From positions 25,626-89,625 of the forward strand of contig CYUG01000012.1 in NCBI GenBank assembly GCA_001403775.1: DNA of 64,000 nt. Reading direction: 5' to 3'. Below, in pieces: positions 46,944 to 56,822 of this stretch (positions are counted from its first letter, which is position 1; every line of letters starts with the position of its first letter). The notes under the pieces are model-generated. The model did no database searches and was not told the origin of the DNA. It saw only the letters and a program-made list of their open reading frames with translations. The translations under genes and the position numbers were made by a program. The stretch comes from Dermabacter indicis. Lineage in GTDB: Bacteria; Actinomycetota; Actinomycetes; Actinomycetales; Dermabacteraceae.

Positions 46944-48137
46944 ATGAAAATTCTTCACACGTCGGATTGGCACCTTGGGCGCACCTTGCACGGTGAGAAC
47001 CTGCACGAATACCAGCGGGAGTTCCAGGATTTCCTTCTGGCGAAGGTCCGTGAAACCGGCGCGCACGCCCTCGTGATCGCCGGCGATATCTACGATCGCT
47101 CGGTGCCGCCCGTCGAGGCGGTTGAGCTGCTGCACGAGTCTCTCGCAGCGCTCGCGGAAGAAACCACGGTGATCCTCACGCCAGGCAACCACGATTCGGC
47201 GGTGCGGCTCGGTTTTGGCGCAAAACTCATGCGGCCCGGCATCCACATTCTCGCGGATGTTGAAGGAATCGAGCATCCGGTTTCGGTCGCCGATGAGTAT
47301 GGTGAGGTGCTCTTTTTCGGGCTGCCCTTCCTTGATCCGGATCTTGCACGTTACAGCCTTGCCCCCAAGGGCGGCGACCCGCTTCCTCGCACGCACGAAG
47401 ATGTCACGGTGCAGGCGATGGATCGAGTCCGCGCAAAACTCGAGGCTCTCGGGCATCCGCGAAGCGTCGTTCTCGCCCACACCTTCGTTGCGGGCGGGGA
47501 CGGCTCGGATTCCGAACGCGACCTGAGCGTGGGCGGTGTGGCGTCTGTTCCCGGGAGCGTGTTTGCGGGAGTCGACTACGTCGCGCTCGGCCACCTCCAC
47601 GGCTGTCAAAACATGAGTGCGCTCGTCCCCGGCGATCGCCCCGCCGCGTGGTACTCGGGAAGCCCTCTTGCCTTTTCGTTTTCGGAGCGTCACCACACCA
47701 AAGCCGTTCTTCTTGTCGAGATGGACTCCTCAGGGTCGGTCGAGGTGGGCCGTATTCCCACCCCCGTGCGCCGCCGGCTTATCGAGCTGGAGGGCTCCCT
47801 CAAAGAGATTCTCGATAGTGCCCCGAACTATACGGAGGATTGGATCCACGCGATTGTGCGGGAGGAGACCCGCCCCGCGCACCTTCAGCAGATCCTGAGT
47901 GCGGCGCTCCCGCATCTCCTTTTTACGGAGTTTCACTCCACGCGCGAAGCGGGATCGAGTGCCGCACCGGTTGTGACGCGCGAGGCTTCACCGGCGGAGG
48001 TCATCTCGGAATTCTTCGACTACGTCACGGGTGCCGAACCGAACCCCGCGCAACGAGACATCATCGAGCAGGTGCTTGCCGATGCGCGCGCACGTGCCGA
48101 TCTCACCGAGTCGCACGCACAGCGAAAGGCCTCCTGA
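46944..48137 (+). CDS. sbcD: DNA repair exonuclease SbcD (Mre11-type)
   Basis: 397 residues. Metallophosphoesterase ligands: ILHTSDWHLGRTLHG, VIAGDIYDRSVPP, LTPGNHDSAVRLG, LAHTFVAGG and VALGHLHGCQNM. The C-terminal part includes a capping domain. With SbcC it opens hairpins and trims DNA ends. sbcC follows after four bases. Confidence 0.95.
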   Translation: MKILHTSDWHLGRTLHGENLHEYQREFQDFLLAKVRETGAHALVIAGDIYDRSVPPVEAVELLHESLAALAEETTVILTPGNHDSAVRLGFGAKLMRPGIHILADVEGIEHPVSVADEYGEVLFFGLPFLDPDLARYSLAPKGGDPLPRTHEDVTVQAMDRVRAKLEALGHPRSVVLAHTFVAGGDGSDSERDLSVGGVASVPGSVFAGVDYVALGHLHGCQNMSALVPGDRPAAWYSGSPLAFSFSERHHTKAVLLVEMDSSGSVEVGRIPTPVRRRLIELEGSLKEILDSAPNYTEDWIHAIVREETRPAHLQQILSAALPHLLFTEFHSTREAGSSAAPVVTREASPAEVISEFFDYVTGAEPNPAQRDIIEQVLADARARADLTESHAQRKAS

Positions 48138-48141
48138 ATCC

Positions 48142-51100
48142 ATGAAACTTCACCATTTGAGTTTCGAAGGCATCGGGCCGTTCAGGGAGAAAGTCGAACT
48201 CGATTTCGATGCGCTCGGTGCGAGCGGCCTCTTTCTCCTCGAAGGTGCCACGGGTTCGGGAAAGTCCACCGTCATCGATGCGATCGTCTTTGCCCTCTAC
48301 GGCAATGTCGCGGGCGGCGGATCGAGCGATGCGCGAGTGCGAAGCGACTTCATGCCCAATACGCGGCCGAGCGTCGTGGACCTCTTTTTCGAGGTCCCAC
48401 GAGGGATCTACCGCGTTCGGCGTACCCCCGCCTACGAGCGCGCTCGCCTGCGCGGAAAAGGCGCTCCCGTGCATGAGAATCAGAGCGCGAAGCTCTGGCG
48501 GCTCGCCTCGCCCGAAGCGTTAGTTGAGGCGATCGCCGGCACCGAGCGTGCGGAAGAGATCGAGCCGATCGCCAACCGACCGGCCGACGTTGGCCGGGAG
48601 ATTCAGGACTTGCTCGGCCTCACTCATGCGCAGTTCACCCAAACGGTCGTGCTCCCTCAGGGGGAGTTCGCCCGCTTCCTCAAAGCCGATACGAGCGAAC
48701 GCAAGGTCGTGTTGGAGCGGATCTTCCAGACCCAGTTCTACGAACAGATTGAGCAGTCCTTTGGCGAACTGAGGCGCGAGGCTCAGCGCGACGTCGAAGC
48801 CTCAAAAGCGGAACTCGGCGCGGCCCTCCAGCGGGTCCTCGAGGCGGCTTCGGTCAGCGATGAGCAGCGCATGCAGGCGCTCACCGATACCCGGGATTTC
48901 ACCCCGGCGGGTCTCGAGCGTGCCAGGGCTATTGGCGAGGAGCTCGAGAATTCCTCCGAAGCCGCCGCTCGCGAAGCCATGCGCATCCTGGACATGGCGA
49001 AGGCAGCCTCGAACGAGGCGCAGGAAGCCGCGACAAAAGCCACCGAACGTCACGATCTGCTCGCTCGCAGAGCCCAACTCGATGCTCACGAGAAGAAACG
49101 GGCATCGATTGAAGAGGCGACGCGCAAAGCCCGCGAAAGCCTTGCCGCCCACGAACGCGCCGAAAAACCGTTCTACGCCCACGCACACGAAAAGAGCGCG
49201 GCGCAAGCGCTGGACACCGCCGCGACGGCGCTTCCCGAAGCCGAACGCGGGCAAGTCTCCCAGTGGGGAGCGCTAAGCGACAACAACCATCAGCGAAGCG
49301 AGAACGCACTGGGCGCGGCCGCTGCGCTCGCGAGCCTCGAAAAGGAGGAAGCAGCGCTACCTCGACGTGCGACCGAGGTGAAACAGGCTGCACGCGAAGC
49401 TGACCGGGCGGCGGAAGCGTCGAAAGAAAAGGCGACGCTGCTGAACGAGCAGCCGTCGGAACGCGAAGCGCTCACCGAGAAACTTCGCGAGGCGACCGAG
49501 AGGGCCACGAGCCTTGGGATCCTCAAAGAAAAGCGCGAGTCCCACGCCGCGCGCGAGCGTACCGCGAAGGAGGCGAGCGCGACCCTCGAAACGTACTCGT
49601 CGCGCGCGCAGCATGAACGCGACATGCTCGCGGCCCTCAAGCGTGCGAGCGAGGAGGAGGCACGCCTCCGGCGCAAACGCCTCGACGCGATCGCCTTCGA
49701 GCTCGCGGCGGATCTCGAGGACGGCCAGGCATGCCCCGTGTGCGGGGCGTGTGAGCACCCGGCCCCCGCGCACACCGACGATGAGCTCGTGAGCCAAGAA
49801 CGCATTGCGGAGGCGGAGCGCACGCGAGTAGAGGCCGAACAGGACTTGAGCGAGGCACGAGCATCGGCTGCCGCCACCAAGGCGCTCCACCTCGATGCTC
49901 TCGAGCGGGCGTGGGGGGAGAGCGCCGAGGGGGATCTCGCGAAGTTCCAGGAGCAGCTTCCTGAACTCATCGAACGCTTGAGGAGCGAAGGTTCTGCGCT
50001 TGCCCGCGAGGAGGAGCTTGCGCGCGAAGCCGAGGGCGAGCGTGAGCGAGTGAAAACCGAGATCACTCGGTTCGACGAGCGAACGGCCTCGCTCGAACGC
50101 GAAGCGCACGAGGAGGCGCTCGCCGCCGAGCGTGCCGCCCTCGAAGCTCAGCACCTCGAGAAAGCTTTAACCGAGACCCGCGCGGCCATTGCTCAGGAGC
50201 TTACGGACCACGAGGGCTCGCACGAGAGCATCGCGGCGCTCCGCCTCTCGCTCCTGACGGAGGGGGAGGCTGCACGTGCACACGCGAAACTGCTCGACAA
50301 AGCCCTGGAGGCTCGCTCCGTGCATGAGCGGGCTCAAGCGCACCTCAACGAGGCACTCGAGGGCAGCGACTTTGACGCTATAGAAAATGTGGTTCAGGCG
50401 CGCCTTGCCCCCGACCGTAAGCAATTGCTCGACGACACCGTGAAGGAGCATTCTTCGCTCACCGCGCTCATCGAGGATGCCCGCGCGGACGGCCGCCTCG
50501 AGGGCATTGATGCGAGCGAACAGGCCCGGCGGGCCGCAGCTGACGCTCTCGAGACCGCGGCAGCGCGCGTGCGCGAGACCCGCGATGCGCACACGGAAGC
50601 CGCGGGTCTCCACGCCACCCGCGCCAAGATACTTGAGCGCGTGAAGCGTGCACGCGCCGATTTCACGGCCCGCGCCGCCGCGCACGAGAAACGCTCGGCT
50701 CGTCAGAGCGAAGTGTTGCACCTCGCGAATGTTGCCACGGGCAATTCGAGCGACGCGAAGGCGCGGCTTACACTCTCAACCTTCGCGGTCATGCGCCGTT
50801 TCGAAAAGGTCATCGAGGCCGCAAATGCGCGCCTTGCCACTCTTTCCGGGGGGATCTACGAGATTCGCCTCGCGCACCCCGAGAAGGGTGGCCGCAAACA
50901 GGTGGGCCTCGACCTCGAAATGTTCGACCTGCGCAATGACTCGTCCCGCTCGCCCTCGACCCTTTCGGGCGGCGAAACGTTCTATGTGTCCCTCGCCCTC
51001 GCCCTCGGCCTCGCCGATATCGTGAGCGGCGAAAATGGCGGCGTACAGATGAACACCCTTTTCATCGACGAAGGCTTCGGCAGCCTCGACCCGGAAAAGC

Positions 51101-51282
51101 TCGAAGGCGTTATCACCGAGATTCGAGCGCTCGCCGCTCACGGCCGCACGGTCGGAATCATCTCCCACGTCGCCGAACTCAAATCGCAGATCGCGGAGAA
51201 AGTCCACGTTGAAAGAAAGCCCGACGGCACCTCGCGTATCAGTGTGAGCACTGAGCCCGCGAAGCCTTCGCAATTCTCCTAA
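48142..51282 (+). CDS. sbcC: DNA repair ATPase SbcC (Rad50-type)
   Basis: 1046 residues from the ATG at 48142 (MKLHHLSFEGIGPFREKV), just after the sbcD stop. Walker A is LEGATGSGKSTVIDAI; long coiled-coil arms rich in Ala, Glu and Arg flank a zinc hook CPVCGACEHP; the C-terminal head has LSGGETFYVSLALALGLADI and Walker B LFIDEGFGSLD. It tethers and processes DNA ends with SbcD. Confidence 0.95.
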   Translation: MKLHHLSFEGIGPFREKVELDFDALGASGLFLLEGATGSGKSTVIDAIVFALYGNVAGGGSSDARVRSDFMPNTRPSVVDLFFEVPRGIYRVRRTPAYERARLRGKGAPVHENQSAKLWRLASPEALVEAIAGTERAEEIEPIANRPADVGREIQDLLGLTHAQFTQTVVLPQGEFARFLKADTSERKVVLERIFQTQFYEQIEQSFGELRREAQRDVEASKAELGAALQRVLEAASVSDEQRMQALTDTRDFTPAGLERARAIGEELENSSEAAAREAMRILDMAKAASNEAQEAATKATERHDLLARRAQLDAHEKKRASIEEATRKARESLAAHERAEKPFYAHAHEKSAAQALDTAATALPEAERGQVSQWGALSDNNHQRSENALGAAAALASLEKEEAALPRRATEVKQAAREADRAAEASKEKATLLNEQPSEREALTEKLREATERATSLGILKEKRESHAARERTAKEASATLETYSSRAQHERDMLAALKRASEEEARLRRKRLDAIAFELAADLEDGQACPVCGACEHPAPAHTDDELVSQERIAEAERTRVEAEQDLSEARASAAATKALHLDALERAWGESAEGDLAKFQEQLPELIERLRSEGSALAREEELAREAEGERERVKTEITRFDERTASLEREAHEEALAAERAALEAQHLEKALTETRAAIAQELTDHEGSHESIAALRLSLLTEGEAARAHAKLLDKALEARSVHERAQAHLNEALEGSDFDAIENVVQARLAPDRKQLLDDTVKEHSSLTALIEDARADGRLEGIDASEQARRAAADALETAAARVRETRDAHTEAAGLHATRAKILERVKRARADFTARAAAHEKRSARQSEVLHLANVATGNSSDAKARLTLSTFAVMRRFEKVIEAANARLATLSGGIYEIRLAHPEKGGRKQVGLDLEMFDLRNDSSRSPSTLSGGETFYVSLALALGLADIVSGENGGVQMNTLFIDEGFGSLDPEKLEGVITEIRALAAHGRTVGIISHVAELKSQIAEKVHVERKPDGTSRISVSTEPAKPSQFS

Positions 51283-51346
51283 ACTGAAGTTTCAACTCAC
51301 GACGAGCACCCTGACCTTTGACCGCCACGCACCGAGGAGAACTACA

Positions 51347-51853
51347 GTGCCCGTGGACATCATCGTCACCATCATCGCCGCCCTCTGCTTCGCGGTGGGC
51401 ATCACCGGCATCGTGCTTCCCGTTCTTCCGGGATCCTTCCTCATACTTCTAGGGATGCTCGTGTGGGCCATCGGGATCGGTGGATGGACGGGCTGGATCG
51501 CCTTCGCGCTCGTCGCGATCTTCTCGATCGCGGGCATGACCAGCAGCTACGTGCTCACGGGCCGCAAACTCAAGCAGAGCGAAGTGCCCACGTGGGCAAT
51601 CTTCGTCGCGATCGGGTGCGCGGTTCTCGGCTTGTTCCTCATTCCCGGCCCGGGATTGCTCATCGGCTTCGTGCTCGGCTTCTTCCTCGTGGAGCTGAGC
51701 CGCAAGCGCGAGTTCCACGACGCCCTCAATTCGACGCTCTCCACCTTGAAAACCCTCGGGATTGGCATTCTCGTAGAACTCCTGTTCGCTATGGCGAGCG
51801 GAACAGTGTTCATCGTCGCGCTTGGCATCCACCTCTTCTCGAGGGCTGGTTAG
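51347..51853 (+). CDS. DUF456 membrane protein
   Basis: 168 residues, four or five membrane helices with Gly-rich turns: GIVLPVLPGSFLILLGMLVW and LIPGPGLLIGFVLGFF, the pattern of the DUF456 family. Function unknown. Begins with GTG after a GAGGAG ribosome site. Its stop is interlocked with that of the convergent WYL regulator (TTAG, 51850-51853). Confidence 0.85.
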   Translation: MPVDIIVTIIAALCFAVGITGIVLPVLPGSFLILLGMLVWAIGIGGWTGWIAFALVAIFSIAGMTSSYVLTGRKLKQSEVPTWAIFVAIGCAVLGLFLIPGPGLLIGFVLGFFLVELSRKREFHDALNSTLSTLKTLGIGILVELLFAMASGTVFIVALGIHLFSRAG

Positions 51854-52833
51854 CGATCGCGGCGGCGATGATCGGCAGTGCTTTGTGCTGAGTGAAACTG
51901 CACGATCTGGGCCGCGATCTCGCGGAATCGAACCACCGCTGCCGCTGGTTTTAAGATCCGAATGTGGTCTCCGAATTGGAGGAGCTGTCGAACCGATTCA
52001 ACGTCTGGATAGTGGACGACGATATGAGTCCACTCGTCCTCGGAGCCGTCGATACGGATCATTCGCCCTCTAAGGATTCGTCGGGCCAGATCTAGGCGGG
52101 TCGAGCGCAGCTGTGCGTGCACCTCGATACCAGGCGCCGACTGAAAACTGGTCAGCAATTCCTGCCACACTGAGCGCAGATCGCAGTACGGTCGTAGCAC
52201 TGCGGAATCCGTAAGTAGCTCGCGGGTCTCAATGCGGCTGGTGTTAAACATGCGGGGTTTTGAGGCGACGTCAGCCACTAGATACCAGGATCCGGCTTTG
52301 TTCACGAGACCGTAAGGGTCCGCGACAACCCACTGCCCGCTGCTCTCGCCGCTGCGTCGATATCGGAGGCGGATGCGTTGTCTATTTCGAGCAGCGGTGA
52401 GAAGGTCGGCCACGTCGATTTCCTGCTCGGCCGTGAACCATCCAGAGGGGTCGACGTGGAGCACCTCGGGCAAGGGCAGAGCGGCGGAGGTTTGCTTACG
52501 CGCCGCAACAGCGGTCAGCTTCTGCTGGGTTCTGACATGTACGGCATGGAGCCCGATCTGCCCGAGAAGACCCTCATCTAGTCCTGCGACGGAAAGCAGC
52601 TGCAGTTCATTTGGATCGAGGCGTGAGACGTCGAGCCGGGCCCGGTGGTCCAGCACGATGGCTCCACTCCGGCCCCGCTCGGTGTAGATCGGCACCCCAG
52701 CAGCCGACAACGCCGTGACGTCACGCAGGATCGTGCGTGAAGATACCTCGAGACGGCGAGCCAGTTCTTGACTGGTCATTCGCCCGTGGGTTTGCAGTAG
52801 CAGCAGGATGGACAACAAGCGGGACGACTTCAT
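51850..52833 (-). CDS. WYL-domain transcriptional regulator
   Basis: About 327 residues; ATG at 52833 follows AAGGA, and a TTG two codons earlier is possible. The N-terminal DeoR/HTH_11-type helix-turn-helix is LLLLQTHGRMTSQELARRLE then VSSRTILRDVTALSAAGVPI. A WYL domain follows (RQRIRLRYRRSGESSGQWVV, VNKAGSWYLVADV) and a WCX-type C-terminus. It diverges from the small VOC-protein gene and probably controls it. Confidence 0.9.
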   Translation of the reverse strand: MKSSRLLSILLLLQTHGRMTSQELARRLEVSSRTILRDVTALSAAGVPIYTERGRSGAIVLDHRARLDVSRLDPNELQLLSVAGLDEGLLGQIGLHAVHVRTQQKLTAVAARKQTSAALPLPEVLHVDPSGWFTAEQEIDVADLLTAARNRQRIRLRYRRSGESSGQWVVADPYGLVNKAGSWYLVADVASKPRMFNTSRIETRELLTDSAVLRPYCDLRSVWQELLTSFQSAPGIEVHAQLRSTRLDLARRILRGRMIRIDGSEDEWTHIVVHYPDVESVRQLLQFGDHIRILKPAAAVVRFREIAAQIVQFHSAQSTADHRRRDR

Positions 52834-52921
52834 TCCCAATCCTTAAAGAAAACATGACAGCAGGTGTCGTCTATGCCTGATTATATGGGGCTCCCTAATC
52901 CACTGACATAAGGAGAGATCC

Positions 52922-53287
52922 ATGCCGGCTCCAAATCTGTTTCTGACCTACGTCAGCGACGTCGAGCGATCCACTGATTTCTATAGCCGTCTGTTCGACA
53001 TCGAACCCACCTTCACCAGCCCGCGGTACGTCGCTTTTGAGGTCGCGCCCGGCGTGCTTTTCGCAATCTGGACCGGTCACGACGAAAATCTCGCATCAGC
53101 AACACCGCGCACGAACGAAGTCGGGCTCATGATTCCCGGTCCCGCCTCTGCCATCGACGATGTCTACGAGGAATGGGTCACGAAAGGAGTGCACGTGATC
53201 GAGGAACCGCACGACGACGTATTTGGTCGCACTTTCGTTATAGCCGACCCCGACCACAACCTCGTGCGGGTCAGCCCCGTCGACTAG
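52922..53287 (+). CDS. VOC-family (glyoxalase/bleomycin-resistance-like) protein
   Basis: 121 residues. The repeated beta-alpha-beta-beta-beta pattern of the vicinal-oxygen-chelate fold is visible: FLTYVSDVERSTDFYSRLFD at the start and FVIADPDHNLVRVSPVD at the end. It could detoxify or bind a small molecule. Divergent from the WYL regulator over 88 bases, a common sensor/target pairing. An AGGAGAG-like site precedes the ATG. Confidence 0.85.
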   Translation: MPAPNLFLTYVSDVERSTDFYSRLFDIEPTFTSPRYVAFEVAPGVLFAIWTGHDENLASATPRTNEVGLMIPGPASAIDDVYEEWVTKGVHVIEEPHDDVFGRTFVIADPDHNLVRVSPVD

Positions 53288-53418
53288 CCCGAATGGAGGC
53301 GCCATCGGCGGCGGGCACGAGCTCGCCGCCGTGTGGCGGTTGTGCCGTTAACCTTGCTAAATCTGCAGACCATCACGCGGAGCATCAAGAGCCGCGGCTA
53401 GGGTGGTCTTTCGTGACC

Positions 53419-54252
53419 ATGAACGACAGGCGAAGCACTCCCGGCCCGATCCCCAACATTTCGGGCCGAGATGAGCCGCGGTATGGCTCGCGGGAGCGCA
53501 AGGAAGAACTCGCGAAGGGATTTTTAGGCGAGGGCGCTGCCTACGACGAATTGCGACCGGAATACCCGAAGGGTGTGCTCGACATGATGCTGGCAGCCGT
53601 CGGCACCGCTGCCCGCCCGCGTGTGGTGGATCTCGGCGCGGGAACCGGCAAACTTGCCCTTGCGCTTGCAGACCGGGGGTGCCGCGTGACGGCGCTCGAT
53701 ACGAGCGCGTCCATGCTCGAGGTGGCGCGCAAGCAAGCTATCGACATCAGGGTGGCGGAGCGGCTAGAGGTATGCGTTGCACAGGCCGAGGCGACGGCGC
53801 TGCCGTCGCATAGCGCCGACCTCGTGACCGCCGCGCAGGCGTGGCACTGGTTCGAGCGGGACACGGTAAGCGCCGAGGTGCAAAGGATTCTCGCGCCGGG
53901 AGGTGTGCTTGCCCTCGTGTGGAACACGCTCGACGTGAGCGTGCCGTGGGTGCACCGCTATTCGCGGATCGCCCACGCGGGCGATGTGCAACGCGAAGGT
54001 TTTCTCCCCGATGTGGGTGAGGGGCTCGAGCTTGTGACGCGGCACGTCGAGCACTGGGTAGATGCGCGCCCCACGTGGGATTTTGTGCGCCTTGCGACGA
54101 CGCGCAGCTACTATCTCACGGCTCACGAAAAGACTCGCGCGAAGGTCCTCGACAATCTCGACTGGTACCTCCACGAGCACCTCGGGCACGCGCCCGGCAG
54201 CCGGGTCGCGATGCCGTATCGCACGGACCTCTTTCTGTACAGGCCCGCCTAG
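53419..54252 (+). CDS. Class I SAM-dependent methyltransferase
   Basis: 277 residues from the ATG at 53419 (MNDRRSTPGPIPN); the GTG two codons upstream is an alternative. SAM-binding motif I is VVDLGAGTGKLALAL, followed by VTALDTSASMLEVAR and the motif AQAWHWFERDTVSAEVQRIL, as in the Methyltransf_11 family. The start of the protein (FLGEGAAYDELRPEYP) matches Trm9/ycgJ-like small-molecule methylases. Substrate unknown. Confidence 0.88.
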   Translation: MNDRRSTPGPIPNISGRDEPRYGSRERKEELAKGFLGEGAAYDELRPEYPKGVLDMMLAAVGTAARPRVVDLGAGTGKLALALADRGCRVTALDTSASMLEVARKQAIDIRVAERLEVCVAQAEATALPSHSADLVTAAQAWHWFERDTVSAEVQRILAPGGVLALVWNTLDVSVPWVHRYSRIAHAGDVQREGFLPDVGEGLELVTRHVEHWVDARPTWDFVRLATTRSYYLTAHEKTRAKVLDNLDWYLHEHLGHAPGSRVAMPYRTDLFLYRPA

Positions 54253-54261
54253 CCGGCTGTC

Positions 54262-54891
54262 TTAACCGACCGCCATCGATGTCACGCGCCAGTGGCCGTC
54301 AACGAAACGGAGGCCTACGGAAAACTTCCCCTGTGAGGCCCCGCGCGTCGCGGGTTCGCGTGTGGGGTCGTCGATGAGCTTCGCGGGTGCCTCGTGGAAT
54401 GTCGCGTCGACCTTTGCGGTCGTCGAGGCGCCATCACTCGCGCCGTTGCCCTTCGCGAGCGTCACCTTCTCGTCGCTAAGGGTGATGTCGCCGCCCACGA
54501 TCCAGCCTCCCGCGGCGTGAAGCTGCTCGGCGTTGTCGGCGAAGCGCAGGCATTCCTCGCACGACGGGTCCATGAGTTCGCGCCACCCTTTCGTGTCACC
54601 GGTGCCGATCATGTAGGCGTACACGGCAAAGAGATATGTGGTGGCTGCTTTTGCTCCCGCCTCGGTCTCCTCGTCGATGCCCGGGAAGTCCGTGCGCGAT
54701 GGTTCCGTGGTGTTCGTCGGCTTCGGCTGGCTCGCCGGATCGACCTTCTTGCGGGTATCTTGCGCGGAGTCGGCCACCTGCCGATCGCCCTGATTGTTCT
54801 GCGTGAACTGCCCGAGTCCCACGAGTCCCGCGGGAATGATGAGGGCAAGAGCGAAGATCAGGACGACGATGCGCTGGGTCGTTTTACTCAC
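54262..54891 (-). CDS. DUF6318-like exported protein
   Basis: 209 residues with a GTG start and leaderless promoter. One N-terminal membrane helix (IVVLIFALALIIPAGLVGLG) has no lipobox cysteine, then a Pro/Thr/Lys spacer and a conserved domain with AATTYLFAVYAYMIGTGDTK and DPSCEECLRFADN. This resembles the actinobacterial DUF6318 family, often lipoproteins, of unknown function. Confidence 0.7.
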   Translation of the reverse strand: MSKTTQRIVVLIFALALIIPAGLVGLGQFTQNNQGDRQVADSAQDTRKKVDPASQPKPTNTTEPSRTDFPGIDEETEAGAKAATTYLFAVYAYMIGTGDTKGWRELMDPSCEECLRFADNAEQLHAAGGWIVGGDITLSDEKVTLAKGNGASDGASTTAKVDATFHEAPAKLIDDPTREPATRGASQGKFSVGLRFVDGHWRVTSMAVG

Positions 54892-54903
54892 CGCTCAAGG
54901 CTA
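54892..54903 (-). promoter_or_regulatory. Leaderless promoter -10 box of the DUF6318-like gene
   Basis: On the minus strand TAGCCT (54898-54903) is followed by six bases and the GTG at 54891. Confidence 0.5.
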
Positions 54904-54977
54904 ATACAGCGCGTGATGGGAGGCAGTGTCGATCGTGCCTGGGTCGTTTTTGCGGGGTGGCGAGCAGCGATATTCTG

Positions 54978-56822
54978 ATGTCGTCGTCCCCCCGGGCGTG
55001 GCAGGCGTCGGCCTCCCCTCGCGCACACGAGCACGAAAGGCTCTTTTCTCCCGTGACCCTCCTGAGACTCCTGTGGAATTACGCGAAACCATCGTGGTTC
55101 TCGCTCGTGCTCGTCGTGGTGTTCCAAGTCGCGGCGCAGCTCGCCGCGCTTTACCTCCCCACGCTTAATGCCGACATGATTGACGACGGCATCGCGCAGG
55201 GGGATATCGACGCGATTTGGCGCCTTGCCGGTTGGATGCTCCTTGTGAGCCTCGCGAATATCGCCGCTCTCGTGGCTGCGAATTATTTTTCGGGACGCGT
55301 TGCCATGAGGCTTGCGCGGGACGTGCGCTCCGATGTGTTCGATCGAGTGCAGTCCTTTAGTGCGAAAGAGATCAGCCACTTCACGCCCGCCTCGCTTATC
55401 ACGCGCAACACGAACGATGTGCAGCAGCTTCAGAACCTCTCGTTCTTTGGGCTCATGTTCCTTGTGTCAGCGCCAATTACGGGCATCGGAGGAGTGGTGC
55501 TTGCGCTCAAGCAAGAGGCGCAGCTCGCATGGCTCATCGCGGTCATGGTGCCGCTCATGCTCGTGGCGATCGCGCTCGTCATATGGAAGGCGTCCCCGCT
55601 TTTTCGCGAGATGCAGGAGCGGATCGATGATCTGAACCTCGTGCTTCGAGAACAAATCACGGGCATTCGCGTGGTCAGGGCTTTCGTGCGCGAGCCCTTT
55701 GAGCGGGATCGCTTTGATACGTCAAATAGGCGTCTCACGAGCATTAACCGCAGCATTGGGCACCTCATTGCTTTTCTCAATCCGATCGTGATGTTCCTTC
55801 TTTCGTTCAGTTCCGTGCTCGTGCTGCTCGTAGCCGCGGGGCCGATTGACCGTGGCGAGATGCAGGTGGGGTCGATTACGGCATTTATCGCCTACCTCAT
55901 CCAGATCCTCATCGCGGTCATGATGGCGACGTTCATGACGATGATGGTTCCGCGCGCGATGGTTTCCGCCGAGCGCATTACGGAGGTGCTCGATACGCAC
56001 AGTTCGGTGGTGCTTCCTTCTCCTGAGGTCGCCGTTCGGCCGGGGGATCCGCGTGTCAGTGAGCGCGCCGAGCTCGAATTTGATGACGTCACGTTCGCGT
56101 ATCCGGGAGCGGAACGCCCCGTGCTCGAAGGCATTTCATTCAAGGCCCACGCGGGGCAAACGGTAGCGATCATCGGCGGCACGGGTTCCGGCAAAACTAC
56201 GCTCCTTGGGCTTATCTCGCGCCAGTTCGACGTCACGGAGGGCGCGGTCAAGGTCAACGGTGTGGACGTACGCGAGGCGGCCCCGGAGATGCTTCACGGC
56301 ACCCTCGGTTACGTGCCGCAGCGCCCCTATCTGTTTAGCGGCACGGTTGCCTCGAACGTGAAGTTCGGAAGGCCCGAGGCGAGTGAAACGGAGGCGTGGC
56401 ATGCCCTCACGATTGCGCAAGCCCGCGATTTTGTTGCCGAAATGCCCGACGGGCTCGAGTCGCCTATCGCTCAGGGCGGCACGAACGTGTCGGGCGGTCA
56501 ACGCCAGCGCCTCTCGATCGCGCGGGCGCTTTTGGCGAAGCCCGACATCTACCTTTTCGACGACTCCTTTAGCGCGCTCGACCTGCAGACCGATGCGCGG
56601 TTGCGCGCGGCTCTTGCTCCCGAAACTCGTGACGCGCTCGTGGTGATCGTTGCGCAGCGAATCTCGACCATCACGAGCGCCGATCTGATCCTCGTGCTCG
56701 ATCACGGCCGAGTCGTCGGGCGCGGCACCCACGAGGAGCTCTTGCAGTCGAATGAGACGTATCAGGAGATCGTGGCTTCGCAAGGCACGGCGGAAGAATA
56801 TGAGGAAGGAGCGGCGCGATGA
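54978..56822 (+). CDS. ABC exporter subunit A, degenerate Walker B
   Basis: About 614 residues if the ATG at 54978 is used; a GTG at 55053 (VTLLRLLWNYAKPSW) is an equally good start and fits family N-termini. Six membrane helices, then an ATPase with Walker A IIGGTGSGKTTLLGL, canonical signature VSGGQRQRLSIARAL and Walker B IYLFDDSFSALD in which the catalytic Glu is Asp. Together with the partner encoded from 56819 (4-base overlap), this is the asymmetric pair seen in heterodimeric multidrug exporters such as TM287/288 and LmrCD. Confidence 0.9.
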   Translation: MSSSPRAWQASASPRAHEHERLFSPVTLLRLLWNYAKPSWFSLVLVVVFQVAAQLAALYLPTLNADMIDDGIAQGDIDAIWRLAGWMLLVSLANIAALVAANYFSGRVAMRLARDVRSDVFDRVQSFSAKEISHFTPASLITRNTNDVQQLQNLSFFGLMFLVSAPITGIGGVVLALKQEAQLAWLIAVMVPLMLVAIALVIWKASPLFREMQERIDDLNLVLREQITGIRVVRAFVREPFERDRFDTSNRRLTSINRSIGHLIAFLNPIVMFLLSFSSVLVLLVAAGPIDRGEMQVGSITAFIAYLIQILIAVMMATFMTMMVPRAMVSAERITEVLDTHSSVVLPSPEVAVRPGDPRVSERAELEFDDVTFAYPGAERPVLEGISFKAHAGQTVAIIGGTGSGKTTLLGLISRQFDVTEGAVKVNGVDVREAAPEMLHGTLGYVPQRPYLFSGTVASNVKFGRPEASETEAWHALTIAQARDFVAEMPDGLESPIAQGGTNVSGGQRQRLSIARALLAKPDIYLFDDSFSALDLQTDARLRAALAPETRDALVVIVAQRISTITSADLILVLDHGRVVGRGTHEELLQSNETYQEIVASQGTAEEYEEGAAR